DNA of 34,442 nt from DAOTVS01 sp034436375 (GCA_034436375.1 DAOTVS010000282.1:1-34442); one strand, 5' to 3'. Positions 7,349 through 15,179 are shown, numbered from the stretch's first letter. Translations and numbers: made by a program. Notes: generated by a model not told the origin, from the sequence alone.

Positions 7349-9052
7349 GTGGCTGTCCCAGACCGCATTAGCTGCCTGCGCCAGGTACCGCTCTTTGCGC
7401 AGATATCCGAGTCTAACCTGCGCCGCGTGGCCGAGATCGCCCGCGAGGTAACCTTTCCGCGCGGCAGCCTTCTGGCGCGGCTGGGCCAGCCCGGGCGCGC
7501 TTTCATCTATATCATCACCGGCGAGGCCCTGGTGCGCACCGTGCAGAACCGCCATTGGCGGCCGGTGGGCTACTTGCGCGCAGACAGCTCTTTCGGCGCC
7601 ACCTCACTCCTTGTGGGTGAGCCCCACGACGCCACCGTACAGGCCATGACCGACATCAACGCCCTGGTCATCGACCGCGCCGATTTCAGCCGGCTCCTGG
7701 CCCAAGTCCCGACGCTGGAGGAACAGCTCTTCCTCACCGAAGAGCTGGAGCGTAAGCTGCACAACGAACGCTTCCCCTGGCTCGGCCCTAACGAGGTCGT
7801 GATCCTGGTCGTCCGGCGCCACTGGTTCCTCCTTCTGCGCAGCCTGCTCCTGCCGACGTTGATCCTGGCCCTGCTGGGCGCAGCCCTGGTGTACCTGGGG
7901 AGCCTGGCGGAAGCCTGGAGCTGGGTGCCCGCCGTTATCGTGACCGCAACTATCTATGCTTCGATCGTGATCTTCCGCTGGTTCGATTGGCGGAACGACT
8001 ATCTGGCCGTTACCACTGAGCGCACCGTGCACCGCGAGTTTGTCCTCGCCCACTTGGACGAGACCCAACACGCCGCGCCGCTCAATATGATCCAGAATGT
8101 CACGGTCAATGCCGGGTTCTTCGGCAATCTGCTGGGCTATGGCAATATCGCCATCGAAACCGCCGCCCAGACCCACATTGGACAGATCCTCTTTGATCAC
8201 GCCAGCGGCGCCACGGGGTTCAAGGATGTGGTATTCCAGCAGATCGAGCGGGCGCAGGCGCGCAATTATACTTCTGGCTATGAGCAGATGCGCCGCGAGC
8301 TGAAACAGCGCCTGGGCTGGATGACCATCGAAGAGATCCAGGCGCGCAACCAGGCCACTACTCCACCGCCCCCCGCCGCCGAGCGGCCTGCCCGGGCCAG
8401 CAGCGGCCTGGTCGAGGCACTCAAGCGCCTGCGTCCTTTTCCTCCGCTGCGTCTGGTCGAAGGCAGCCAGATTACCTGGCGCAAGCACTGGATATTCCTG
8501 CTAAAGAAAATCTGGCAGCCGATGCTGGCGGGGTTCATCTGGCTGATGGTCACGATAGCCGCGATAATGGGCGAGTTCCCTTTCATCACGCCCGATCGGG
8601 CGCTGGGGGTCGCCCTGGGGCTCGTGCTTCTCCTCGCCGGCATCGTCCTCTGGTTCCTCTGGGAATACATCGACTGGGAGAACGATATCTACATCCTGAC
8701 TGACGAGCGCATCGTTGATGTCGAGAAAAAACCCTTCTTCTTCGCTGAGCACCGCCGCGAGGCCACGCTCGACCGCATTCAAAACGTCAACACAGCCATC
8801 CCCGGTCCCCTGGCCGCCTTGCTCCACTATGGCAACGTCGATATCGATACGGCCGGTGAGGAGGGCATATTCACCTTCACGCACGTGGTCGAGCCGGCAG
8901 AAGTGACCCGCGAGATCATGACCCGCGTTGTGCGCCAGCGCGAGAGCCGCGCCAAATTGGAGGAACAGCAGCGCCGGCGCGAAATCGTCGACTGGGTCAC
9001 CACTTACGAGGCCCTGCGCCGCGAGCATGAGAGCAAACCACCGGGATCGTAA
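7349..9052 (+). CDS. Cyclic-nucleotide-binding-domain protein with two membrane-anchored bacterial PH (bPH2) domains
   Basis: A 567-residue membrane protein with an unusual domain order. Residues about 5-140 form a cNMP-binding/CRP-like beta barrel (L-F-A-Q-I, R-A-F-I-Y-I-I-T-G-E-A, S-F-G-A-T-S-L-L). Two hydrophobic helices (about 165-215) lead into a first PH domain whose entry is F-D-W-R-N-D-Y-L-A-V-T-T-E-R. A Pro-rich linker (about 340-355) precedes a second helix pair (about 395-440) and second PH domain with I-D-W-E-N-D-I-Y-I-L-T-D-E-R. Both PH copies share M/L-x-R-I-Q-N-V and G-Y/H-G-N-V/I, showing internal duplication. GTG 7349 has GAGG at 7337-7340; TTG 7325 overlapping the previous stop is the alternative. 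No effector gene is fused or adjacent. A membrane sensor or scaffold role is inferred. Confidence 0.8.
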   Translation: MAVPDRISCLRQVPLFAQISESNLRRVAEIAREVTFPRGSLLARLGQPGRAFIYIITGEALVRTVQNRHWRPVGYLRADSSFGATSLLVGEPHDATVQAMTDINALVIDRADFSRLLAQVPTLEEQLFLTEELERKLHNERFPWLGPNEVVILVVRRHWFLLLRSLLLPTLILALLGAALVYLGSLAEAWSWVPAVIVTATIYASIVIFRWFDWRNDYLAVTTERTVHREFVLAHLDETQHAAPLNMIQNVTVNAGFFGNLLGYGNIAIETAAQTHIGQILFDHASGATGFKDVVFQQIERAQARNYTSGYEQMRRELKQRLGWMTIEEIQARNQATTPPPPAAERPARASSGLVEALKRLRPFPPLRLVEGSQITWRKHWIFLLKKIWQPMLAGFIWLMVTIAAIMGEFPFITPDRALGVALGLVLLLAGIVLWFLWEYIDWENDIYILTDERIVDVEKKPFFFAEHRREATLDRIQNVNTAIPGPLAALLHYGNVDIDTAGEEGIFTFTHVVEPAEVTREIMTRVVRQRESRAKLEEQQRRREIVDWVTTYEALRREHESKPPGS

Positions 9053-9081
9053 GACATAATGCACGTATTACTCGTTACATC

Positions 9082-9285
9082 CTACATATCCGGCATGAAC
9101 GCCCGGTCGAACTCATCCTGCAGCATCCGCTCGTGCTTCTCTTCTTCGCTGGCCAGGAAGCGGAAGAGGTTCTTGGTGGCCGAATCATCGGCCATGGACG
9201 CCAGATGCAGGTACAGCTCGCGCGACTCCCGCTCCTTCTCAATAGCCAGGCGCCACGATTCTTCCAGTGTCATTGCCGCTGCCAT
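9082..9285 (-). CDS. Short ferritin-like/rubrerythrin half-domain protein
   Basis: A 67-residue, highly charged helical protein. I-E-K-E-R-E-S-R-E-L-Y (about residues 15-25) and L-A-S-E-E-E-K-H-E-R-M-L (44-55) resemble the first two helices of rubrerythrin, with candidate metal ligands Glu18, Glu48 and His51. Complete rubrerythrin domains have four helices and twice as many ligands, so this protein would have to dimerise to build a di-iron site, as encapsulated ferritins do. The reverse-strand ATG at 9285 has an AAGGAGAGG ribosome site, arguing that it is a real gene and not a fragment. No encapsulin gene is nearby. The gene is convergent with the PH-domain gene, only 29 bases away. Confidence 0.72.
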   Translation of the reverse strand: MAAAMTLEESWRLAIEKERESRELYLHLASMADDSATKNLFRFLASEEEKHERMLQDEFDRAFMPDM

Positions 9286-9325
9286 GATATCCTCTCCTTA
9301 TAAGCTACCATCTCATGCGCGTGGT

Positions 9326-9369
9326 TCCACAGCGTTCATCCGCGTCCATCTGCGGCTCCATCCCGCCCC
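9326..9369 (-). repeat. CGCAGATGAACGC-type dispersed repeat, solo copy
   Basis: Read on the minus strand this is GGATGGAGCCGCAGATGGAC followed by GCGGATGAACGCTGTGG. The same wording occurs at 23636-23682, 23880-23921, 30282-30324 and 30398-30440. It overlaps the 3' end and stop codon of the glycosyltransferase gene. Confidence 0.8.
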
Positions 9370-10475
9370 CGCAACACCTCTGGCGACTCGGCGCCGCCCA
9401 TCACCGCGGCAATATGCCGGCTCAGCTCATCCTTGAAACGCGCCACGCCAAAGCGATCAGCATGCTGGCGTATGGCGATGGGGTCACAGGCGGCCGGATC
9501 AAAGCGCTCTACCGCCTCAGCCAGCGACTCGGGCGTCGGCTCGTGGAAAAAAGTACCCGTCACCCCCTCCACAATCGTCTCCAGCGCCCCACCGCCCGCA
9601 TAGGCGATCACCGGCCGCCCCGAAGCCGAAGCCTCCAGCGGCGCAATGCCGAAATCCTCCTCACCCGGAAAGAGGAATGCCCGGCAGTGTGAGAGATAGT
9701 GCTTGCGCTCCGCATCCGGCACACGCCCCACAAAGCGCACATTGGGCCCGGCCATGCGCTCCAGGGCTGCCCGGTCTCGCCCATCGCCCACAATCACCAA
9801 CGGCCTGCCCAAACGGTTAAAGGCCTGCACCGCCAGATCGATACGCTTGTAAGGAACCAGCCGCGACACGATCAGATAGTAATCATCGACCTCCTCGCTC
9901 ACGGCGAAATCGTTCGTGCGCACAGGAGGGTAGATCAGGGCCGATGGGCGGCGGTAGATCTTGCGAATGCGCTCCTGCACCGCGCGCGAGATGGCCACGA
10001 AATCATCCACCCGGTCGGCGGCCTGTGCATCCCACGTGCGCAGACTCGTCAGTAAGAAAGGCAGAAGCGCCCGCGACAGGCGGCCCAGGCGCTCACGCTG
10101 CGCGTAGGCCGGGTACGACCACAAAAAGCGCGCCGGCGTCAGGCAATAACAGATGTGCGTGGTGCCCGGATGTGTAATTACTCCATGGGCAAAGCCGCTG
10201 GTGTTGCTCAGCACCAGATCATAGCCATCCAAATCCAGCGACTCAAAAGCATAGGGGTAGAGCGGCAGAAACGGCTGGTGGTGGCTCTGGATGAAAGGCA
10301 AGCGATTGAGAAAGCTTGGGCGGATATCCCAGGTGCGATAGACCTCCGGCATCATCTCGGGTGCATAGATGGAGGTGTAGATGGGCGCCTGCGGGAACAT
10401 CTCGTGCAACACGTCCAGCACGCGCTCTGCCCCACCATATTGATTCAGGTACGAGCACACCAACGCAACCTTCAA
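9336..10475 (-). CDS. Glycosyltransferase family 4 (GT4), mannosyltransferase-like
   Basis: A GT-B-fold retaining glycosyltransferase of 379 residues. The N-terminal half has Q-Y-G-G-A-E-R-V-L, typical of acceptor-side motifs. The C-terminal half has the nucleotide-sugar region G-E-E-D-F-G-I-A-P-L-E-A-S-A-S-G-R-P-V-I, with the paired Glu residues of the GT4 E-x7-E motif. It would transfer a sugar from GDP- or UDP-sugar in surface-polysaccharide assembly. TTG at 10475 is preferred, with GGAGG 8 bases upstream; an in-frame TTG at 10490 has no ribosome site. It follows mnmE by 15 bases and is probably co-transcribed. The last ~10 residues (G-R-D-G-A-A-D-G-R-G) and the stop are encoded by a dispersed repeat, so the native C-terminus was replaced. 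Confidence 0.86.
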   Translation of the reverse strand: MKVALVCSYLNQYGGAERVLDVLHEMFPQAPIYTSIYAPEMMPEVYRTWDIRPSFLNRLPFIQSHHQPFLPLYPYAFESLDLDGYDLVLSNTSGFAHGVITHPGTTHICYCLTPARFLWSYPAYAQRERLGRLSRALLPFLLTSLRTWDAQAADRVDDFVAISRAVQERIRKIYRRPSALIYPPVRTNDFAVSEEVDDYYLIVSRLVPYKRIDLAVQAFNRLGRPLVIVGDGRDRAALERMAGPNVRFVGRVPDAERKHYLSHCRAFLFPGEEDFGIAPLEASASGRPVIAYAGGGALETIVEGVTGTFFHEPTPESLAEAVERFDPAACDPIAIRQHADRFGVARFKDELSRHIAAVMGGAESPEVLRGRDGAADGRG

Positions 10476-10490
10476 ATCAACGTCCTCCAA

Positions 10491-11852
10491 CTACTTGCCT
10501 ATACAAAAGTCGGCAAAGATGCGCGCCAGCAGGTCGTCCGTCACCGTCTCGCCCGTAATCTCGCCCAGGGCCGCCACTGCATCCGTCACATCGATACTGA
10601 TACAATCATCGGGCCAGCCCTGTTGCAGCGCAGCCAGCCCCGAACGCACACTCTCCAGCGCCCGGCGTAGCGCATCCGCCTGCCGCGGACGGCTCACCAG
10701 GGGCATCTCATCGGCCTGCACATGGCCCGCCAGGGCCGTATCCAGCACAGCCTGTTCCAGATCCTCAATCCCCTGCCCGGTCAGCGCCGAAACGCGCACG
10801 CTCTGGCGGCCGGGCAGCAGACCCTCCATGCCCGGCGCCGCGGGCAAGTCGGATTTGTTGATCACCAACACCGCCGGCCGCTCGCCTACGAGCCCGGCGA
10901 TTGTCCAGTCGTCGGCTGCAGGCCCTTGCGCGCCGTCCACCACCAACAGCACCAGATCACTGGCCAGGATAGCAGCCCGGCTGCGCTCCACCCCTAGCCG
11001 CTCCACCGGGTCCCGCGCCTGAGTGATGCCCGCCGTATCTACCAGCACCAACGGCACGCCACCCACCACGGCCGTCTCTTCCAACGTATCGCGCGTCGTG
11101 CCCGGGATCGCCGTCACAATAGCCCGCTCGCGGCCCAAGAGCGCATTGAGCAGGCTCGACTTGCCCACGTTGGGCCGCCCGACAATCGCCGTGCGGATGC
11201 CCTGGCGGTAGGCCTGCCCCTGCTCCGCCCCGGCCAGGAGCCCATCCAGCGCCGCCGCTGCCCCCGTCAGGATGGCCGGCAGATCGCAAGGGGGGATCTC
11301 ATCCTGGGCAAAATCGATCGCAGCCTCCAGATGCGCCAGCGCGCCCACCAATTGCGCCCGCACCGCCGCCACGCGCGTCGAGAGCCTCCCTTCCAGCTGC
11401 CCCACGGCCGTTTGCAGCCCGGCGCGGCTCTTGGCGCGCACAATGTCGATCACCGCCTCGGCCTGCGCCAGGTCGAGCCGGCCGTTCAGGAAAGCGCGCA
11501 GGGTAAACTCGCCCGGCTCCGCCAGGCGCGCCCCCGCCCCCAGCGCCAGCTCCAGCACCCGCCGCAGAGGCGCGGGGCCCCCGTGGCAGTGGATCTCAGC
11601 AACCTCCTGCCGGGTATACGTCTTGGGCGCCGGCATCCACACCGCCAGCGCCTCATCCACCGTCACACCGCTATCCGGGTCCACCACCCGGCCATAGCTC
11701 AGCCGCCAGGGCGTGAGCGCTCCATGCGCTGGCACAAACAGGCGCTGCAGCACCTCCCGCGCCTCCGGTCCGCTCACACGAATAATGCCGATGCCCCCCT
11801 CCCCCAGCGGAGTGCCGACAGCGACGATGGTATCATCCAGGTTCCAGGCCAT
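10491..11852 (-). CDS. mnmE: tRNA modification GTPase MnmE (TrmE)
   Basis: A 453-residue MnmE, the GTPase that with MnmG installs 5-carboxymethylaminomethyl or related groups on U34 of tRNAs. The N-terminal tetrahydrofolate-binding domain begins D-D-T-I-V-A-V-G-T-P-L-G-E-G-G-I. The central G domain shows G-R-P-N-V-G-K-S-S, D-T-A-G and N-K-S-D. The C-terminus is the diagnostic F-C-I-G-K, whose Cys is required for modification. The ATG has an AAGGAG ribosome site and a well-formed promoter just upstream. Length and all motifs are normal. MnmG is not in the window. Confidence 0.97.
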   Translation of the reverse strand: MAWNLDDTIVAVGTPLGEGGIGIIRVSGPEAREVLQRLFVPAHGALTPWRLSYGRVVDPDSGVTVDEALAVWMPAPKTYTRQEVAEIHCHGGPAPLRRVLELALGAGARLAEPGEFTLRAFLNGRLDLAQAEAVIDIVRAKSRAGLQTAVGQLEGRLSTRVAAVRAQLVGALAHLEAAIDFAQDEIPPCDLPAILTGAAAALDGLLAGAEQGQAYRQGIRTAIVGRPNVGKSSLLNALLGRERAIVTAIPGTTRDTLEETAVVGGVPLVLVDTAGITQARDPVERLGVERSRAAILASDLVLLVVDGAQGPAADDWTIAGLVGERPAVLVINKSDLPAAPGMEGLLPGRQSVRVSALTGQGIEDLEQAVLDTALAGHVQADEMPLVSRPRQADALRRALESVRSGLAALQQGWPDDCISIDVTDAVAALGEITGETVTDDLLARIFADFCIGK

Positions 11853-11870
11853 GCTTCTCCTTCCGCGGCG

Positions 11871-11899
11871 ATGTTACCATACAGCCAAAGGGCCGTCAA
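11871..11899 (-). promoter_or_regulatory. Promoter for mnmE
   Basis: On the minus strand TTGACG (11899-11894) and TAACAT (11876-11871) are separated by exactly 17 bases. The -10 ends 19 bases before the mnmE start codon. Confidence 0.65.
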
Positions 11900-12111
11900 G
11901 CGAGCCACTGGATACAGAACATGCGCAGGTCTTGCTCCCATGGAGGCCGAGTCGGCTACCAGCCAGGCCTTCCTGCAGAAGGTCCAGGAAATCGGTGAGA
12001 GCCATCCGCCCCGCCGAGGCGCTTGACAAAATGGCAGCTGCCCAATCGTTGCTTTGAGACCGCATTCTCCCCTCCTACGAACTCTGCAATCTTGGAATAC
12101 CCCTACGGCGC
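11900..12111. other. Gap between divergent mnmE and the AspRS gene
   Basis: The full divergent gap is 382 bases (11853-12234). Besides the two promoters it holds one 63-codon minus-strand frame (12065-11874) that starts at an ATG with a strong GGAGGGG ribosome site. The frame resembles no family I know and its 3' end contains the mnmE -35 box, so it may be chance or a small leader. A short stem (CCTTCCTGCAGAAGG) is near 11971-11985. Nothing else is evident. Confidence 0.4.
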
Positions 12112-12140
12112 TTGACCTTCCCCTCAGGATGTGGTATATC
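12112..12140 (+). promoter_or_regulatory. Promoter for the AspRS gene
   Basis: TTGACC at 12112-12117 and TATATC at 12135-12140 are spaced by exactly 17 bases, leaving a 5' leader of roughly 85-90 bases before the start codon. Confidence 0.68.
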
Positions 12141-12234
12141 CTCTCTATGGAGACTCTAATAGGCTCCCTGCCCCACGGGATTGTATATCAGCCGCCGTTT
12201 TGCCGTATGAGCGACAACAGAGCAGAGGCATAGC

Positions 12235-13536
12235 ATGAAGCGCATTCTGAGCACCGAATTGGCCCAGCACGCCGGCGAGCGGGTCATGGTCGCGGGCTGG
12301 CTTCACCGCCTGCGCCGTCTGGGCGGCATCAACTTTTTGGCCCTGCGCGACGGCTGGGGCATCCTGCAAGCGGTGATCGATGACCCCTCGGAGCTGGCCA
12401 AGCTGGCCCCCCTGGCCGATGAGTCGGTCCTCAGCATCGAAGGCGTGGTGACAGAGGAAGCCCAGGCCCCCGGCGGATACGAGCTGCGCCAGTGTCGTGT
12501 GCATGTGCTCGTCGCCGTGGAAGAGCCGCCCCCCTTTGAGCTAAACAAGCGCGTCCTCAAGCCCAATCTGGACGTCTTCCTGGATCACGCCGCCGTAGGC
12601 CTGCGCCATCCGCAAAAACGTGCCATCTTTCACCTCGGCGCCGGTGTGATGCACGCTTTTCGCAGTTACCTGCGCAGCGAGCGCTTTACCGAGATCCAGA
12701 GCCCCAAACTGGTCGGCACGGCCACCGAGGGCGGCGCCAACGTCTTCCCGGTAGATTACCTCGGGCGCACCGCCTACCTGGCGCAGAGCCCCCAGTTCTA
12801 CAAGCAGATCATGGTTGGCGTCTATGAGCGCGTGTTCGAGGTCGGGCCCGTCTTCCGTGCCGAGCCTCACAACACCGCCCGCCACCTGAACGAGTACGTC
12901 AGCCTCGATGCCGAAATGGGCTTTATCCATGACCATCACGATGTGATGGCCGTCGTCACCGGCGTCATCCGGGCCATCCTCTCGCACCTGGGCACGGACC
13001 ATCAGGAGGCCCTGGCCTTGCTTGGAGTACAATTGCCGCGCGCCCTCGAGAGCTTTCCCTCCATCTATTTTCCCGAGGCCCTGCGCCTGGTCGGCGAAGC
13101 CCTGGGACAAAACCTGGAGGGCGAGTTGGACCTGGCGCCTGAGCACGAGCGCTGGCTGGGGACCTGGGCGCAGGAGCAGTTCGGCTCGGATTTTCTCTTT
13201 GTCACCGGCTACCCTATGGCCAAGCGGCCCTTTTACACCCACCCCAACCCGGCCGACCCGGCCTATTCGAACAGTTTTGACCTGCTCTTCCGTGGCACCG
13301 AGCTGGTCACCGGCGGCCAGCGCCTGCACCGTTATGGCGAGTATATCCAGGCCCTGGAGGCGCGCAATCTCAACCCCGGTGACTTTGCCGGCTACCTGCA
13401 GGCCTTCCGCCACGGCATGCCCCCGCATGGCGGTTTCGCCATCGGCCTGGAGCGCTTTCTGATGCAGCTCTTGGGGCTCAGCAACATCCGTGAGACGACC
13501 ATCTTCCCGCGCGACCTGACGCGGCTGTCGCCTTGA
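12235..13536 (+). CDS. aspS: Archaeal-type aspartyl-tRNA synthetase, probably non-discriminating
   Basis: A 433-residue class IIb tRNA synthetase of the archaeal/eukaryal AspRS type, which lacks the GAD insertion of bacterial AspRS (about 580-600 residues). An N-terminal OB-fold anticodon domain (about 1-100) contains G-W-L-H-R-L-R-R-L-G-G. The catalytic core has T-A-T-E-G-G-A-N-V-F and Y-L-A-Q-S-P-Q-F-Y-K-Q. Motif 3 is F-A-I-G-L-E-R-F, and the end is F-P-R-D-L-T-R-L-S-P, an AspRS rather than AsnRS ending. His24 in the G-W-L-H motif is the residue family studies link with accepting both tRNAAsp and tRNAAsn. If so, it makes Asp-tRNAAsn for GatCAB. The stop TGA is the first triplet of a dispersed repeat. 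An AsnRS label is less likely. Confidence 0.88.
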   Translation: MKRILSTELAQHAGERVMVAGWLHRLRRLGGINFLALRDGWGILQAVIDDPSELAKLAPLADESVLSIEGVVTEEAQAPGGYELRQCRVHVLVAVEEPPPFELNKRVLKPNLDVFLDHAAVGLRHPQKRAIFHLGAGVMHAFRSYLRSERFTEIQSPKLVGTATEGGANVFPVDYLGRTAYLAQSPQFYKQIMVGVYERVFEVGPVFRAEPHNTARHLNEYVSLDAEMGFIHDHHDVMAVVTGVIRAILSHLGTDHQEALALLGVQLPRALESFPSIYFPEALRLVGEALGQNLEGELDLAPEHERWLGTWAQEQFGSDFLFVTGYPMAKRPFYTHPNPADPAYSNSFDLLFRGTELVTGGQRLHRYGEYIQALEARNLNPGDFAGYLQAFRHGMPPHGGFAIGLERFLMQLLGLSNIRETTIFPRDLTRLSP

Positions 13537-13576
13537 TGCGTAATAAGTAAACCGTAATAAGTGATGTCGCCACGTA
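13534..13576 (+). repeat. TGATGCGTAATAAGTAAACC repeat, solo copy
   Basis: TGATGCGTAATAAGTAAACC followed by GTAATAAGTGATGTCGCCA begins exactly at the AspRS stop codon. The core GTAATAAGTAAACCGTAATA recurs in both arms of 22199-22338, and a shorter form (GATAAGTAAACCGT) in the hairpin at 18694-18745. Confidence 0.8.
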
Positions 13577-14164
13577 CGCGTCGGCTCACAGGTCACCGGC
13601 TGCTGGCGTTGCCAGCAGCTCAGCGAGAAGGTCCTCGGCGAGGCCGTGCTGCAGCTCCCGCCCCAGAGCTTTGATACCCACACCCTCTGGCTCGATGTGC
13701 CCGCGGACCTCAGCCGGCCCCGGGCGCGCCAAGAGCAAAATCAGGCAACCCCTTTGAGAATCGCGAGGCCATTCGGCGAGCCAGGCAACGCGAAGGGGTC
13801 GCCTGATTTTGCACAGGGCTGTGATTTTGCCGGCGCCCTGCACGCGGTAGAGTACGCCGCCATCGGCATTCTGCCCCTCTTTGCCATGTGCGACCGCCTC
13901 GATATCGGCGGCGTCTCGACCCCGGCCCACCCCGATACGGGCCTGCCGCAGATCTTTATCTATGACGCCGCTCCCGGCGGCGCGGGCATCACGGAGAAGG
14001 GCTTTGCCCTGTTGCCTCAGCTCCTTGCAGCCACCCGCGAGGCCATCGAGCGCTGCCCTTGCACCGCCGGCTGCCCCAGCTGCATCCAGAGCCCCAAGTG
14101 CGGCAACAACAATGAGCCGCTGGACAAAAGAGGGGCGATCATGCTGCTGGAGGCCATCCTGTAA
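13565..14164 (+). pseudogene. C-terminal remnant of a DUF1998 (MrfA/Hrq1-like) DEAD/DEAH helicase with an in-frame palindrome insert
   Basis: About 200 codons remain open. Recognisable parts are the L-G-E-A-V-L-Q-L-P-P segment, C-D-R-L-D-I-G-G-V-S, F-I-Y-D-A-A-P-G-G-A-G-I and a four-cysteine cluster, C-P-C-T-A-G-C-P-S-C, followed by C-G-N-N-N-E-P-L-D-K. This is the extreme C-terminus (DUF1998 plus zinc site) of large DNA helicases of 750-1000 residues or more; the helicase motor is absent, and the 5' end abuts a repeat after the AspRS stop. A ~80-base palindromic element (13735-13812) interrupts it in frame. No good start codon with a ribosome site is visible. It is most likely a decaying fragment left by deletion. 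Confidence 0.82.
13735..13812 (+). repeat. 78-bp palindromic insert inside the helicase remnant
   Basis: GCAAAATCAGGCAACCCCTT at 13735-13754 is matched in reverse by 13793-13812 with one mismatch, around a 38-base centre. The family's conserved residues resume on both sides, so this looks like a small mobile palindromic element, and its insertion kept the reading frame. No second copy was found in the window. Confidence 0.75.
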
Positions 14165-14177
14165 TCAACCTGCCCAT

Positions 14178-14245
14178 GGAGCGGTGTTTTCGTCGTGTGT
14201 TGTGCCCCAATGGGCATGGGCGACTGGCAGGATTGTGCGGTTGGC
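14178..14245 (+). repeat. Partial third copy of the ~220-bp repeat
   Basis: GTTGTGCCCCAATGGGCATG and GGATTGTGCGGTTGG correspond to GTTGTGCCCAATCGGGCATG and GGATTTGCGGTTTTGG at the 3' end of copy A and just beyond it (4051-4095). It fills the space between the helicase remnant and the TspO-like gene. Confidence 0.65.
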
Positions 14246-14306
14246 ATTCTTCTTGCTGGTGATGAGCAAGCCGGCCTTGCCTATTCAGCCGGCCAAGGAG
14301 GGCGCC

Positions 14307-15068
14307 ATGAACCGGGACACGGCGAGACAGTGGGCCAATGTGGTCGCTTACATTGCGGTGGTGGCGGTCAATGCCCTGGCCAATATCCTGCCCATTGGCG
14401 GGCAGACGACCGCCGAGGTGTCGAACCGCTTTCCGACCTTTGTCACCCCCGCCGGCTATGTGTTCATCATCTGGGGGATCATCTACATCTTCCTGGGTGG
14501 GTTCATCGTCTACCAGGCTTTGCCCTCCCAGCGTTACAACCCCCGTCTGCAGCGCATCGGCTGGCTCTTTGTGCTCAGCTCCGCAGCCAACATCGCCTGG
14601 ATCTTCCTCTGGCAGTACAACATCTTCTCGTTGACCCTGATCGCCATGTTCACCCTGCTGGGGTCGTTGATCTCCATCTACCTGCTGCTGGATATCGGCT
14701 TGATGCGAGTGCCGGTGATCGAGGAGTTGCTCGTGAACGCGCCGTTCAGCATCTACCTGGGCTGGATCACGGTCGCCTCGATCGCCAACGTGGCCGTCGT
14801 GCTCACCGTCGCCGGTTTCAGCGGTTTCGGCCTGGCGCCCCAGACCTGGGCGATTGCCCTGCTGGTCATCGCCACGGGCATTGCCTCTGCAGTGGCCTGG
14901 ACGCGCGTGGACCTGGCCTACAGTGCGGTGATCTGGTGGTCTTTCGTGGGCATCAGCGCAGCCCAGCAGAGAGCGCCCGGCGTAGCGCTGGCAGCGGAGG
15001 CAGGCGCAGCAGCTGTGGCAGTGGTGCTCCTCATTGCGGCGGTACGGAGGCGCAGGGTATCGGCCTGA
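14307..15068 (+). CDS. TspO/MBR-related tryptophan-rich membrane protein
   Basis: A 253-residue integral membrane protein with about seven hydrophobic helices. It resembles the long bacterial relatives of the TspO/MBR translocator-protein family (PF03073), with F-V-T-P-A-G-Y-V-F-I-I-W-G-I near residue 50 and tryptophans at helix ends (W-I-F-L-W-Q-Y-N). TspO proteins bind porphyrins and related ligands; core members are about 160 residues with five helices, so two or so extra C-terminal helices are present here. An AAGGAGG ribosome site at 14295-14301 supports ATG 14307. No linked tetrapyrrole gene is seen. Ligand and role are unknown. Confidence 0.72.
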   Translation: MNRDTARQWANVVAYIAVVAVNALANILPIGGQTTAEVSNRFPTFVTPAGYVFIIWGIIYIFLGGFIVYQALPSQRYNPRLQRIGWLFVLSSAANIAWIFLWQYNIFSLTLIAMFTLLGSLISIYLLLDIGLMRVPVIEELLVNAPFSIYLGWITVASIANVAVVLTVAGFSGFGLAPQTWAIALLVIATGIASAVAWTRVDLAYSAVIWWSFVGISAAQQRAPGVALAAEAGAAAVAVVLLIAAVRRRRVSA

Positions 15069-15090
15069 CGTGCCCTGGCCAACTGAACGG

Positions 15091-15149
15091 GTGCAGTTCG
15101 TTTTCAGGACAAACGAGCACCCCCTTGTCCAGGAATGAACTGTACACGC
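15091..15149 (+). repeat. Imperfect inverted repeat after the TspO-like gene
   Basis: GTGCAGTTCGTTTTCAGGAC at the left is complementary, with several mismatches and a 2-base bulge, to GTCCAGGAATGAACTGTACA at the right, around a short loop. A second, competing hairpin GGGTGC/GCACCC (with TCGTTT/AAACGA inside) uses the left part. The structure lies 22 bases after the stop; it could end transcription or be another palindromic element. Confidence 0.5.
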
Positions 15150-15162
15150 CATAGGGCGATTA

Positions 15163-15179
15163 ACGGCCCAACGGGCCGT
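15163..15179 (+). terminator. ACGGCCC/GGGCCGT hairpin
   Basis: A perfect 7-bp GC-rich stem with a 3-base loop, preceded by CATAGGG as at 1217-1240. It is a possible terminator for the TspO-like gene, but is followed by only two Ts after a C. Confidence 0.35.

Noticed and set aside
11874..12065. 63-codon minus-strand gene upstream of mnmE
   Set aside because: A good ribosome site exists, but the product has no recognisable feature and the frame covers the mnmE -35 box; kept only as a note in the gap description.
12235..13536. Asparaginyl-tRNA synthetase
   Set aside because: The ending F-P-R-D-L-T-R-L-S-P and the T-E-G-G-A-N-V-F motif fit archaeal-type AspRS rather than AsnRS.
12541..13683. 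380-codon minus-strand frame across the AspRS gene
   Set aside because: Antisense shadow of a well-defined class II synthetase; no ribosome site or domain seen.
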